Assembly (NCBI RefSeq): GCF_002222595.2 | Contig: NZ_CP022413.2 | Span: 1,256,001 to 1,320,000 of the forward strand | Length of the DNA stretch: 64,000 bases | Reading direction: 5' to 3' | Source of the DNA: Blautia hansenii DSM 20583 | GTDB lineage: Bacteria > Bacillota > Clostridia > Lachnospirales > Lachnospiraceae | Shown here: in pieces, positions 55,731 to 64,000 of the stretch | How the letters are laid out: each line of letters begins with the position of its first letter | Position numbering within the stretch: the first letter of the stretch is position 1 | Program-made: the position numbers and the translations under genes | The notes under the pieces: model-generated | Seen by the model: the letters and a program-made list of their open reading frames with translations, nothing else | What the model was told of the DNA's origin: nothing | The model's database searches: none

Positions 55731-56282
55731 ATGTCTGAATTACAAATTGCATGGTTAGAATTAGTAACGGTCGGGGGAGTTGGTGCAATATTAGCCTTGT
55801 CTGGAGTTATCATTAATATTGTTACAAAAAAGCAAAATAAATTATGTACGAAACACACAGAAGGAATTGTTGTACAACATGGATTTTCAGGCGAAGGAAG
55901 AATGTATCCAATTGTAGAATATTTTGTGAATTCTACTTGCTACAAGACAAGGAAAAAATTTCGTGGTGTAAAGATTAAACGGATATCCGGCTTGCCAGCT
56001 CCTATATCTTCAGGAATTTATGAAGATGAAAAGGGATGGCTGTATGTAAAAATAGGCCCGGTTGCAAATTTACACAAGCTGGCTGAACAGTTGTGGCCTA
56101 TCAATAGTAAGATGACAGTTTATTATAATCCAAACAATTCAAAAAAGTGTTATGTAGATAGACCAAATTCGGGAGGATTTACATCAATCATGTTTATCCT
56201 AATGGGTTTGGTAACAATAATTTTAAGTTTGGTGGTATTTTTTTGGTACAGTTATAAGCTTTATATAGAAAGGTTTGAATGA
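55731..56282 (+). CDS. DUF3592-like membrane protein
   Basis: 183 residues with one membrane helix at each end (VGGVGAILALSGVIINIV and SIMFILMGLVTIILSLVVFF) and a soluble middle containing EGIVVQHGFSGEGRMYPIVEY and MTVYYNPNNSKKCYVD. This arrangement resembles DUF3592 proteins, whose function is unknown. It sits 26 bases after the GNAT gene on the same strand. Confidence 0.65.
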   Translation: MSELQIAWLELVTVGGVGAILALSGVIINIVTKKQNKLCTKHTEGIVVQHGFSGEGRMYPIVEYFVNSTCYKTRKKFRGVKIKRISGLPAPISSGIYEDEKGWLYVKIGPVANLHKLAEQLWPINSKMTVYYNPNNSKKCYVDRPNSGGFTSIMFILMGLVTIILSLVVFFWYSYKLYIERFE

Positions 56283-56303
56283 TACAGAGGAGGAGATTTG
56301 AAA

Positions 56304-56852
56304 ATGAAAATTGAGCCCATTGAAATCCGGGATAAATTAGGCAGAACAATAGTGCTACGCAATGCAATACCAGACGATGCAAATGATTTGATAAGATATT
56401 TAGAAGTTATTTCGGCAGAAACGCCATATTTGATTAGAGAACCCGATGAGATTACCATTACGCATGAACAAGAGGTATCATTTATAAATAATTGTTTGGC
56501 TTCAAATAAATCGCTGATGCTAATTGCTACATTAAACGGAAAATATATTGGTAATTGTTCTTTGAGTCCAATAGGTAACTATAAAAGATATTCTCATAGG
56601 TGTGAAGTGGCAATTGCTTTATATCAGGAATTTTGCGGATATGGTATTGGAAAAAGTATGCTGGAAAATGTGCTTGAAGTTGCAAAAGGATTAGGATTTG
56701 AGCAAGCGGAACTTGAAGTTATTTCCGACAATAGAAATGCCATTGCTCTATATGAAAAACTTGGTTTTAAGAAATATGGTTCATTTCCTGATAATATGAA
56801 ATATGCAAATGGAGAATATGCTTCGGCGGATTGGATGATGAAAAAATTGTAG
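56304..56852 (+). CDS. GNAT-family N-acetyltransferase, RimJ/RimL-like
   Basis: About 182 residues. ATG 56304 is preferred over TTG 56298 because GAGGAGGAG ends 8 bases before it. Visible: VAIALYQEFCGYGIGKSML, with the G-Y-G-I-G-K acetyl-CoA loop, and AIALYEKLGFKKYGSFPD at the C-terminus. Acceptor unknown. The next 195 bases (56853-57047) hold no recognisable gene. Confidence 0.88.
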   Translation: MKIEPIEIRDKLGRTIVLRNAIPDDANDLIRYLEVISAETPYLIREPDEITITHEQEVSFINNCLASNKSLMLIATLNGKYIGNCSLSPIGNYKRYSHRCEVAIALYQEFCGYGIGKSMLENVLEVAKGLGFEQAELEVISDNRNAIALYEKLGFKKYGSFPDNMKYANGEYASADWMMKKL

Positions 56853-57047
56853 TATCTTGTAATACAATAAAAATTTCAAGACGTAAATATAAGAGATAAA
56901 CAAATAAGTAAAAGTGAACAGTATATTAAATCAAAATTGGATGGAAACAGATACATAGAGTCGGAAGTAAAAAAATATTCTAGACAATTTATTTCCGCAA
57001 TAACAGTTAACATGGAAAGATGTTTATAAGAGGAATAGAAAGTTCTT

Positions 57048-57776
57048 ATGAAACCAAATAAATTTATACAAACTATAGAAATAGACTGGAATAAAATTCC
57101 GGAACATTCTTATTTAAGAAATATTTCTGTTTTGAGGAACTTAAAACATTTGGAATTTAACAGTAATATTACATTTTTTGCAGGAGAAAACGGAAGTGGT
57201 AAATCGACTTTGTTAGAGGCAATCGCAGTGGCTTATGGATTTAATCCGGAGGGTGGAACAAAGAATTACTCATTTGAAACTTACCATGATGTATCAGAAT
57301 TAAGTGAGGCAATTTACATTTCCAAAGGCTTTAAAAAACCGGAAAGCGGTTATTTTTTTCGTGCAGAAAGCTTCTTTAATGTAGCGACAAAGGCGGAAGA
57401 ATATGATGCGTTTAATCCTAATGGACCTTCTTATGGAGGGAGAAGTTTGCATTGCCAGTCCCATGGCGAAAGCTTTTTAAGTTTCTTTCAGACGTTTCAA
57501 AAGCAGGGGATTTATATTTTAGATGAACCGGAAGCGGCGTTGTCACCCCAGCGTCAGCTAACTTTATTTATGCAGATAGCACAGAAAGCAAAGGAGGGTT
57601 CTCAATTTTTGATCGCCTCACATTCTCCTATTTTATTGGGATTGCCGGAGGCTGAAATTTTATCTTTTGATGGAAATACGATTGAAAAAATTTCTTATGA
57701 AGATACAGAGAGTTATGCTATAACGGAAATGTTTATAAACAATCGAGAGGTTTTAATAAAACATTTACTGGAATAA
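57048..57776 (+). CDS. AAA/ABC-type ATPase of the RecF-like class
   Basis: 242 residues: Walker A GENGSGKST near residue 47, a signature-like QSHGESFLSFF, Walker B YILDEPEAALSPQRQL and the switch histidine in LIASHSPILLG. There is no membrane partner. Small single-protein ATPases of this type occur next to acetyltransferases and in accessory regions; the role is not known. Start ATG 57048 lacks a strong ribosome binding site. Confidence 0.85.
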   Translation: MKPNKFIQTIEIDWNKIPEHSYLRNISVLRNLKHLEFNSNITFFAGENGSGKSTLLEAIAVAYGFNPEGGTKNYSFETYHDVSELSEAIYISKGFKKPESGYFFRAESFFNVATKAEEYDAFNPNGPSYGGRSLHCQSHGESFLSFFQTFQKQGIYILDEPEAALSPQRQLTLFMQIAQKAKEGSQFLIASHSPILLGLPEAEILSFDGNTIEKISYEDTESYAITEMFINNREVLIKHLLE

Positions 57777-57850
57777 TAAAAATTATACAACTTTGGTTGA
57801 AAAAGATAAAATTTTATGATATATCTTTACTGCTGAGAAAAGGAGGACTT

Positions 57851-58297
57851 ATGATTAGAAAATTATCAGAGAAAGATATGAATGAGATTAGTGAAATTTG
57901 GCTTTCTGCAAATCTTCAAGCGCACGATTTTGTTCCGGATTCCTACTGGACGGAAAATCTTCCATTTGTAAAAGAAATGCTGCCAAAGGCAGAAGTCTAC
58001 GTATATAAAGACGAAGAAAGAAAAGAAATCGCAGGATTTATTGGAATAAATGAGGATTACATAGAAGGGATTTTTGTAAAGAGTGATGCTCGTTCAAAAG
58101 GGATTGGAAAAGCGTTATTAGATTATGCAAAGACATTAAAAAGTCATTTATACTTACATGTATATGAGAAAAATAACAGAGCAGTCTGCTTTTACAAGAG
58201 AGAAAATTTCAGACTTGAGAGGGAAGGCATAGATGAAAATACAGGAGAAAAAGAATACTGTATGGAATGGAAACGGGAATATGAAAAATCAATATAA
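57851..58297 (+). CDS. GNAT-family N-acetyltransferase, YjaB/PhnO-like
   Basis: 148 residues from ATG 57851, chosen for AAAGGAGG 7 bases upstream (the frame opens at 57797). IEGIFVKSDARSKGIGKALL holds the R-x-x-G-I-G acetyl-CoA loop, and NNRAVCFYKRENFRLE is the C-terminal hallmark. It resembles small YjaB-type enzymes. The following transporter gene overlaps its end, so they are cotranscribed. Confidence 0.88.
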   Translation: MIRKLSEKDMNEISEIWLSANLQAHDFVPDSYWTENLPFVKEMLPKAEVYVYKDEERKEIAGFIGINEDYIEGIFVKSDARSKGIGKALLDYAKTLKSHLYLHVYEKNNRAVCFYKRENFRLEREGIDENTGEKEYCMEWKREYEKSI

Positions 58298-59489
58298 TAA
58301 GACAATGACCGCGTGTTTTGTGGGATATATTGTACAGGCAATCATTGTCAATTTTGTGCCGTTATTATTTTTAACTTTTCAAAGACAGTATCATTTGCCC
58401 CTTTCCCAGATAACCATGTTGATTACCTTTAATTTTGGTGTGCAGCTTTTGGTGGATATGGCGGCGATTGGGTTTGTAGATAAATGGGGTTATCGTTTCT
58501 GTATGATTTTAGCTCACATTTTATCTGCCTGTGGTTTGATTTCGCTGACATTTTTACCTGAGATACTGCCTTCTGCTTTTGCGGGAATTTTGATTTCTGT
58601 TATGATTTATGCAGTCGGCGGAGGCTTATTAGAAGTGCTGGTAAGTCCGGTGGTAGAAGCGTGCCCTTCCGATAATAAGGAGAAAGCAATGAGTATGCTT
58701 CATTCTTTTTACTGTTGGGGACAGGTCGGTGTTGTTTTGATTTCAACCATTTTCTTCTCCGTAGCAGGTATTGGGAATTGGAAAATTATGGCGCTTTTAT
58801 GGGCAGTTGTTCCTGTTGTAAATGCGCTTGTATTTACGAAAGTTCCCATGGTATCTTTGCTGGAAGAAGGAGAAGAAGGACTTAGTATTAAAGAATTGTT
58901 TCGTATGAAATTGTTTTGGATTTTGTTGGTTATGATGGTGTGTGCAGGAGCCAGTGAACAGGCAGTAAGTCAGTGGGTTTCCACCTTTGCGGAAAAAGGA
59001 CTGGGAATTTCTAAGGCAGCAGGAGATTTAGCAGGACCTATGGCATTTGCCCTTTGTATGGGATTGTCCAGAATGTTTTATGGAAAATACGGCGAAAAAA
59101 TCCGCTTGGATTATTTTATGAAAGGAAGCTGTATATTTTGCGTAATTTCTTATTTAGGAATTTCTCTTTTTCCCAATCCGATTTTAAGCTTATTTGCCTG
59201 TGCAGTCAGTGGCTTTTCCGTGGGTATTATGTGGCCGGGAACCTTTAGCAAGGCTGCGGCAGCTTTGCCAAAAGCAGGAACAGCCTTATTTGCCTTGCTG
59301 GCATTAGGAGGAGATTTTGGATGCTCTGCAGGGCCTACTTTAGTAGGGTTTGTGTCAGATTTAGCAGGAGATAATCTGAAATTGGGAATATTGGCAAGTA
59401 TTGTATTTCCTGTTCTTCTTTTAGTAGGACTTGCAATTTGCAGAAAGACAGAAGGGAACATTGGAGGAGAAAATGAAAGAGTTTTTTAA
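58281..59489 (+). CDS. MFS transporter, FucP/sugar-type
   Basis: About 402 residues with 12 predicted membrane helices. ATG 58281 overlaps the GNAT gene by 17 bases; the frame is open from 58233. Segments AVGGGLLEVLVSPVVEACPS, MLHSFYCWGQVG and ALGGDFGCSAGPTLVGFVSD resemble the Fuc-P/GlcP-like branch of major facilitators. Substrate unknown. The next GNAT gene overlaps its end by 17 bases. Confidence 0.85.
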   Translation: MKNQYNKTMTACFVGYIVQAIIVNFVPLLFLTFQRQYHLPLSQITMLITFNFGVQLLVDMAAIGFVDKWGYRFCMILAHILSACGLISLTFLPEILPSAFAGILISVMIYAVGGGLLEVLVSPVVEACPSDNKEKAMSMLHSFYCWGQVGVVLISTIFFSVAGIGNWKIMALLWAVVPVVNALVFTKVPMVSLLEEGEEGLSIKELFRMKLFWILLVMMVCAGASEQAVSQWVSTFAEKGLGISKAAGDLAGPMAFALCMGLSRMFYGKYGEKIRLDYFMKGSCIFCVISYLGISLFPNPILSLFACAVSGFSVGIMWPGTFSKAAAALPKAGTALFALLALGGDFGCSAGPTLVGFVSDLAGDNLKLGILASIVFPVLLLVGLAICRKTEGNIGGENERVF

Positions 59490-60213
59490 GAACAGTCAGG
59501 ATGCTCTTGTGTGGTGCTGTAAACAGGGGACAATGGGGAATATCTATTATGACAACAGTGAAAATCCTCATTCGGCAATGGCAGTGTTGGGCGATTTTAC
59601 TTATTTTGACGGAGAGCCTTCCGAAGATTTTGCACTTTTTGGGCCTCCAAGTGCAAAAAAAGATTATCGGATTTTTGTTCCTTGCAGTAAAGAATGGGAA
59701 GAAATTTTAGAAAAATGTTATGAGGGTAAGATAAGGAAAATCACTCGATATGCCATGAAAAAAGAACGTGATATTTTCCAAAAAGAGCAGTTAAAACGGG
59801 CAGTAGAAACTGTTTTAGAAAAAGAAATACAGCTTTCTTTTCTTGATGAAAAGCTTTTTTACGAATGTAGAAAAGAGGAATGGAGTTACGATTTAACAGG
59901 GCAATTTTCAGATTTTGAGAGCTTTAAAAAGCTGGGAATAGGAGTCGTTGCAGTAAAGAACGGAGAAATTCTGGCAGGGGCGTCTACTTATGCAAGATAC
60001 GATAAGGGAATTGAAATCGAAGTGGATACAAAAAGCAAATATCGAAGAATGGGACTGGCTTATGGATGCAGTGCAGCGCTTATTTTAGCTTGTTTAGAGC
60101 AGGAGATTTATCCCGGATGGGATGCCCATAATTTAGCCTCCAGAGCATTGGCAGAGAAGTTGGGTTATCATTTTTTAAGAGAATATGTTGCCTATGAGGT
60201 ATATGAAAAATAA
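59473..60213 (+). CDS. GNAT-family N-acetyltransferase, long form
   Basis: 246 residues from ATG 59473 (GGAGGAG upstream). An N-terminal domain of about 120 residues (SEDFALFGPPSAKKDYRIFV) precedes a GNAT domain with EVDTKSKYRRMGLAYGCSAA and WDAHNLASRALAEKLGYHFL, as in the GNAT_acetyltran (PF12746-like) group. It overlaps the MFS gene, and the three genes 57851-60213 form one operon ended by a long hairpin. Confidence 0.85.
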   Translation: MKEFFKNSQDALVWCCKQGTMGNIYYDNSENPHSAMAVLGDFTYFDGEPSEDFALFGPPSAKKDYRIFVPCSKEWEEILEKCYEGKIRKITRYAMKKERDIFQKEQLKRAVETVLEKEIQLSFLDEKLFYECRKEEWSYDLTGQFSDFESFKKLGIGVVAVKNGEILAGASTYARYDKGIEIEVDTKSKYRRMGLAYGCSAALILACLEQEIYPGWDAHNLASRALAEKLGYHFLREYVAYEVYEK

Positions 60214-60281
60214 TAGAAAAGCTGTGGCATGGAGATTGCACCGAGAATGTTTCGGCTGCTTTTCCTGCAACAGCTTTTCTA
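60214..60281. terminator. Long bidirectional hairpin between the GNAT gene and rqcH
   Basis: AGAAAAGCTGT and ACAGCTTTTCT are perfect outer arms about 45 bases apart, with T-rich sequence on both exits. Confidence 0.7.
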
Positions 60282-60289
60282 TATTGTAT

Positions 60290-62035
60290 TTAATCTTCTA
60301 CCAAAGTAAGCCCTGAAATATCCGGTTCTATCATAAGAGAATAGTTGGTGTAATATACCACAAAACCGGGTTTGGAGCCATTTGGTTTTTTTACATGTTT
60401 TTTCTGAATATAGTCAATTTCCACCTTAGGAGCGGTACGTCCGCTGGAGTAGTAAGCTGCCAGCCTTCCTGCTTCTTCAAAGGTAGAGTCAGGCAGTTCC
60501 TCGTTGTTGCTTTTTACAATGACGTGAGAACCTGCCATTTTTTTTGCATGAAACCACCAGTCATTTCCTGTGGCAAATTTAAAGGTCAGTTCCTCATTCT
60601 GGTAGTTGTTTTTCCCTACATAAATGTGATAGCCGTCACTGGAAATGTAGTGGAGTGGCTTTGATTTTCCCAGTGCTTTTTTCTTTTTGGAATAGTGCTT
60701 TTTCAGATAGCCGCACTCTGTCAGCTCTTCCTTAATCTGTGATAAATCACTTTCTCCGAGAGCGATGTCAAGGGCAGTGCTGACAGACTCTAAGTGAAGG
60801 ATTTCGTTTCTGGTATCTTCGATTTGTTCCTCCAAGGCCTGAGCAGTTCGCTTTAATTTATTGTATTTGTCAAAGTATTTCTTTGCATTTTCCTGCGGCG
60901 TCATGGTGCTGTCTAAGGGAATGGTGATTTCCTCATTGGTATAGTAGTTTAAGGCTGAAAAGGATTTACAGCCGGGTTCTAAATTGTAGCCGTAAGTGTT
61001 AATCAACTCTCCGTAAACCTTGTACTTATCCATTTTCTGAGTGTCACGCATCTGTTTTTCCTGTAAATCCAGTTTTTTTCTGTTTCGCTCAAGAGCAGTC
61101 TGCACGATGCGGCGTAAATCAGAAGATTTTTGGCGGATGCGGGTAACCTTGTCTTTCTGTGCGTAATAAGCTTCTAAGACTTCAGAAATGGAAGAAAATT
61201 CTCTGACAGGAGCAGCGCCGTATTTGGTGAGAGGAATGGAAGCATATTCTAAGGGCTCGTCCTCTTCATTATAGACAATGTTAGGAAGAAAATGTCCTTC
61301 CTGTACGTCTTCCATCACTCTGGAGAAGGTGTGAAACAGGTGCTCTTTGGCAGGCTCTGAAAGGGACTGCATGGCGTCTCCGCCGTCTAAAGAGGCACGA
61401 TAGCAGATTTCTTCTGCAATACATGGGCTGATGCCGGTTAAGGAGGTATACAGCCCCTTGGCAATGGAAACAGGTTTTGTACAGATAGTTTCAAAGAAAA
61501 ATTCCTGTGTAACAGTCAGAGGATTTTGTTTTTCCTGTGTCTGAGGGAGGAAATAATCTCTGCCCGGAAGAACCTCACGTACAGAGCTGACGTTACAGGA
61601 AATATGTTTAATACTGTCTAAAATCATTCTGTTTTCATTGAGAAAAATAATGTTGCTGTGTTTCCCCATGATTTCAATGACAAGAGTTTTGAAGCATAAA
61701 TCTCCCAATTCGTTTAAGTGTTCAATCTGCATTTCAATGACACGTTCCATATCCGGCTGTGTTACAGCAGTGATTTTTCCGTTGCCGATATGCTTTCTTA
61801 AAAGCATACAGAAGTTCGGCGCAGTCAAAGGACTGACTTTGTTTTTATCTGTAAAATAAATCAGAGGGAGAGAGGCGCTGGCAGAAATCAGAAGGCGGTA
61901 TTGTGTTTTGTTGTTCTTTATGGTTAATAACAGCTCATCTGCTTCCGGCTGGGCAATTTTATTGATTTTCCCTCCTACAATGGTTTCGTTTAATTCTTTT
62001 ACAATATTCGCAATAGTAATTCCGTCAAATGCCAT
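60290..62035 (-). CDS. rqcH: RqcH/FbpA, NFACT-family ribosome quality control protein
   Basis: 581 residues from ATG 62035 (AAAGGAG upstream). NFACT-N (MAFDGITIANIVKELNE), two coiled-coil arms in the middle (about 290-440) and the C-terminal NFACT-R domain (YHIYVGKNNYQNEELTFKFA, DWWFHAKKMAGSHVIVK). RqcH binds stalled 50S subunits and adds alanine tails to nascent chains. Older annotations call it a fibronectin-binding protein. It is divergent from yicC, a frequent neighbour in Lachnospiraceae. Confidence 0.95.
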   Translation of the reverse strand: MAFDGITIANIVKELNETIVGGKINKIAQPEADELLLTIKNNKTQYRLLISASASLPLIYFTDKNKVSPLTAPNFCMLLRKHIGNGKITAVTQPDMERVIEMQIEHLNELGDLCFKTLVIEIMGKHSNIIFLNENRMILDSIKHISCNVSSVREVLPGRDYFLPQTQEKQNPLTVTQEFFFETICTKPVSIAKGLYTSLTGISPCIAEEICYRASLDGGDAMQSLSEPAKEHLFHTFSRVMEDVQEGHFLPNIVYNEEDEPLEYASIPLTKYGAAPVREFSSISEVLEAYYAQKDKVTRIRQKSSDLRRIVQTALERNRKKLDLQEKQMRDTQKMDKYKVYGELINTYGYNLEPGCKSFSALNYYTNEEITIPLDSTMTPQENAKKYFDKYNKLKRTAQALEEQIEDTRNEILHLESVSTALDIALGESDLSQIKEELTECGYLKKHYSKKKKALGKSKPLHYISSDGYHIYVGKNNYQNEELTFKFATGNDWWFHAKKMAGSHVIVKSNNEELPDSTFEEAGRLAAYYSSGRTAPKVEIDYIQKKHVKKPNGSKPGFVVYYTNYSLMIEPDISGLTLVED

Positions 62036-62114
62036 AATTTCTATCTCCTTTAAAGAAAAACTCGTCAAGTATATTTCATTTTAGCATAAAATTTCTTCAG
62101 AGGCAAAAAAATAT

Positions 62115-62144
62115 TTGACGGGGAAGTCGTTATTGGCTTATAAT
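62115..62144 (+). promoter_or_regulatory. Promoter of yicC-remA-gmk
   Basis: TTGACG (62115-62120), an 18-base spacer and TATAAT (62139-62144). Confidence 0.7.
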
Positions 62145-62199
62145 GACCATGTATGTTTATGCCTTACGGCAAATCAAAAACATAAGAAAGAGTTCAAAA

Positions 62200-63078
62200 A
62201 TGATTAAAAGCATGACTGGCTTTGGCAGAGCCGAGCTAATAGACGAAGAAAAGAAGATTACGGTGGAGATGAAATCCGTCAATCACCGTTATCTGGATAT
62301 CAATATGAGAATGCCAAAGAAATTCAGCGTTTTTGAAGCTTCTATTCGCTCTTTGTTAAAAGAGTATATCCAGAGAGGAAAGGTTGATGTATTTATCACC
62401 TGTGAGGATTACACACAAAGCAGGGTATCCGTAAAGTACAACCGTGAGCTTGCACAGCAGTATCTGGGATATCTTCAGGAGATGAGCAGGGATTTTCATC
62501 TGGAAGGGGAGATAAACGCAGCGCTGCTTTCCCGTTATCCGGAAGTTCTGACTATGGAAGAACAGACAGAGGATGAAGATGAAATGTGGAGCGCACTGGA
62601 AGGGGTAATCAGAAGAGCAGCCGTTCAGTTCGTAGAAGCCAGAACAAAAGAAGGAACAGAGCTAAAGCGAGATATTCTTGAAAAGCTTAAAAATATGGAA
62701 GAAAAGGTAGAGCTGGTTGAAAAACGTTCTCCTGTTATTATACAGGAATACAGAGAAAAGCTGGAAACGAAGGTAAAAGAGCTTTTAGCGGATACACAGA
62801 TTGAAGAAAGCCGTATTGCAGCAGAAGTTATTCTGTATGCAGATAAGATTTGTACTGATGAAGAAACCGTTCGTCTGAAAAGTCATATTAAGCATACCAT
62901 GTCTGTGCTTGACGAAAAGGAAGGAATTGGAAGAAAGCTGGACTTTATTGCACAGGAGATGAACCGGGAGGCAAATACCATTTTGTCCAAGGCAAACGAT
63001 TTGGAAACATCCAATCTTGCCATTGATTTGAAAACAGAAATTGAGAAAATTCGTGAACAAATTCAAAATATTGAATAA
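62200..63078 (+). CDS. yicC: YicC-family endoribonuclease
   Basis: 292 residues from ATG 62200; the frame opens at 62143, inside the -10. [12 protein letters not shown] at the start, [14 protein letters not shown], and the C-terminal DUF1732 part with [19 protein letters not shown] and SKANDLE are all family hallmarks. YicC has been shown to be an RNase in E. coli and B. subtilis. It lies upstream of remA-gmk in the usual Firmicute order. Confidence 0.93.
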   Translation: MIKSMTGFGRAELIDEEKKITVEMKSVNHRYLDINMRMPKKFSVFEASIRSLLKEYIQRGKVDVFITCEDYTQSRVSVKYNRELAQQYLGYLQEMSRDFHLEGEINAALLSRYPEVLTMEEQTEDEDEMWSALEGVIRRAAVQFVEARTKEGTELKRDILEKLKNMEEKVELVEKRSPVIIQEYREKLETKVKELLADTQIEESRIAAEVILYADKICTDEETVRLKSHIKHTMSVLDEKEGIGRKLDFIAQEMNREANTILSKANDLETSNLAIDLKTEIEKIREQIQNIE

Positions 63079-63092
63079 AGGCAGGATGTGCT

Positions 63093-63365
63093 ATGGCAAA
63101 GCTGTTGAACATAGGATTTGGAAATGTGGTAAACATGGATAAGGTGGTTGCGGTGGTAAGTCCCGATGCAGCGCCGATTAAGCGTCTGGTGCAGGCGGCG
63201 AAGGAGTCCGGAAGGGCAATCGATGCAACACAGGGAAGAAAGACAAAGGCTGTTCTTATTACAGACGGAGATATGCTGGTGTTGTCTGCTTTGCAACCAG
63301 AAACAATAGCAAAGAGATTTGGAATTTTTTCAGAGAATGAAGCAAAAGGGGAATACGATGGCTGA
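63093..63365 (+). CDS. remA: RemA (DUF370) DNA-binding regulator
   Basis: 90 residues. [20 protein letters not shown] and the basic loop [17 protein letters not shown] define the family; RemA forms ring-like oligomers that wrap DNA and activates matrix genes in B. subtilis. Its targets here are unknown. Its last codons overlap the gmk start by 8 bases. Confidence 0.94.
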   Translation: MAKLLNIGFGNVVNMDKVVAVVSPDAAPIKRLVQAAKESGRAIDATQGRKTKAVLITDGDMLVLSALQPETIAKRFGIFSENEAKGEYDG

Positions 63366-63990
63366 TAGAGGAATTTTAGTAGTAGTATCCGGCTTTTCAG
63401 GCGCCGGAAAGGGAACATTGATGAAACGTCTGATGGAAAAATATGATAATTATGCATTATCTGTTTCTGCTACAACGAGAGATCCAAGACCGGGAGAAGA
63501 ACATGGCAGGGAATATTTTTTCCATACAAAGAAAGAATTTGAGGAACTGATTTTAGAAGATGCGCTGATTGAATATGCACAGTATGTTGATAATTATTAC
63601 GGAACACCTAAGGCTTACGTTGAAAAACAGTTAAACATGGGGAAAGACGTAATTTTGGAAATCGAAATACAGGGAGCATTAAAGGTCAAGAAAAAAATGC
63701 CGAATACCCTGCTGCTTTTTGTAACTCCGCCAAATGCAGAAGAATTAAAACATCGTCTGGTTAATCGGGGAACAGAAAGCATGGACGTTATCGAATCAAG
63801 ACTCAGCAGAGCCTCAGAAGAAGCAAAGGGAATGTCTGAGTATGATTATATATTGATTAACGATGTGATTGAGGAGTGTGTTGATAATATGCACAGTATT
63901 ATCCAGAGTCAGCATGATGCAGTCAAAAATCGTCAGGAATTTATAAAAGAAATCACAGAAGAAATTGCTGTATTCAAGAAAGGAGAATAA
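63358..63990 (+). CDS. gmk: Guanylate kinase
   Basis: 210 residues from ATG 63358 (AAAAGGGG upstream; the frame opens earlier inside remA). P-loop [10 protein letters not shown], the GMP-binding [11 protein letters not shown] and HGREYFFHT, and the lid region [17 protein letters not shown] are all present. It phosphorylates GMP to GDP. The overlap with remA indicates translational coupling. Confidence 0.97.
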   Translation: MADRGILVVVSGFSGAGKGTLMKRLMEKYDNYALSVSATTRDPRPGEEHGREYFFHTKKEFEELILEDALIEYAQYVDNYYGTPKAYVEKQLNMGKDVILEIEIQGALKVKKKMPNTLLLFVTPPNAEELKHRLVNRGTESMDVIESRLSRASEEAKGMSEYDYILINDVIEECVDNMHSIIQSQHDAVKNRQEFIKEITEEIAVFKKGE

Positions 63991-63992
63991 TT

Positions 63993-64000
63993 ATGATACA
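63993..64000 (+). CDS. rpoZ: Probable start of rpoZ (RNA polymerase omega), cut by window end
   Basis: AAGGAG followed by ATG at 63993 and two further bases-plus-codon (Met-Ile-). The gene after gmk in related genomes is usually rpoZ; this call rests on gene order only. Confidence 0.35.

Noticed and set aside
56853..57047. Possible gene fragment between the GNAT and the AAA ATPase
   Set aside because: Short AT-rich frames without start signals or recognisable sequence.

Overview
The window is chromosomal DNA from a low-GC Gram-positive anaerobe of class Clostridia. The gene set (long-form leuA, ATP-type pckA, a divergent EF-G paralog, T-box-controlled pheST and leuS, RemA/Gmk, 6S RNA) fits Lachnospiraceae, probably Blautia or a close relative. 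That placement is inference from gene content, not a database match.

Layout: (1) 1-2034, a Crp/Fnr-type regulator cut by the window start, then trxA and a thioredoxin reductase that lacks an obvious NADPH motif. (2) 2247-8565, a complete F1Fo ATP synthase operon atpBEFHAGDC whose c subunit looks proton-type; atpB has no ordinary start codon where homology and the ribosome binding site place it. (3) 8564-10198, an IS256-family element inserted directly behind atpC. (4) 10282-14714, branched-chain amino acid genes ilvN-ilvC, a divergent LysR regulator and leuCD. (5) 14750-21371, a phospholipase D-like protein, a FadR-type GntR regulator, then an operator-controlled promoter driving a broken sugar-acid locus: the first half of a mannonate dehydratase-like gene, a 2.7-kb group II intron, and the last nine tenths of a kduD-like dehydrogenase. 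The two half genes are not parts of one gene and would be joined in frame by splicing. (6) 21418-22726, tRNA-Pro and two copies of a small type I toxin/antisense RNA module flanking a Uma2-family gene. (7) 22792-27772, a BlaR1/BlaI-like sensor pair divergent from a YtrA-type regulator and ABC transporter.

(8) 27840-35557, leuA, a SleB-like hydrolase, thrC, an HD phosphohydrolase, 6S RNA, galM and a SpoIID-like protein. (9) 35597-53069, yihY, T-box pheST, a histidine phosphatase, queA, pckA, aroA-tyrA (divergent from an EF-G paralog with altered GTPase motifs), an unrecognised membrane protein, and T-box leuS. (10) 53180-60213, an AT-rich accessory stretch: a second Uma2 gene, a ribbon-helix-helix protein with two palindromic operators, a kinase-like protein, four GNAT acetyltransferases plus a GNAT pseudogene, an AAA ATPase and an MFS transporter. 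(11) 60290-64000, rqcH (minus strand), then yicC-remA-gmk and the probable first codons of rpoZ.

Most operons are bounded by hairpin terminators and have close-to-consensus sigma-A promoters, listed separately. The most unusual parts are the intron-joined chimeric locus at 17335-21371 and the duplicated toxin/antisense modules at 21548-22726.
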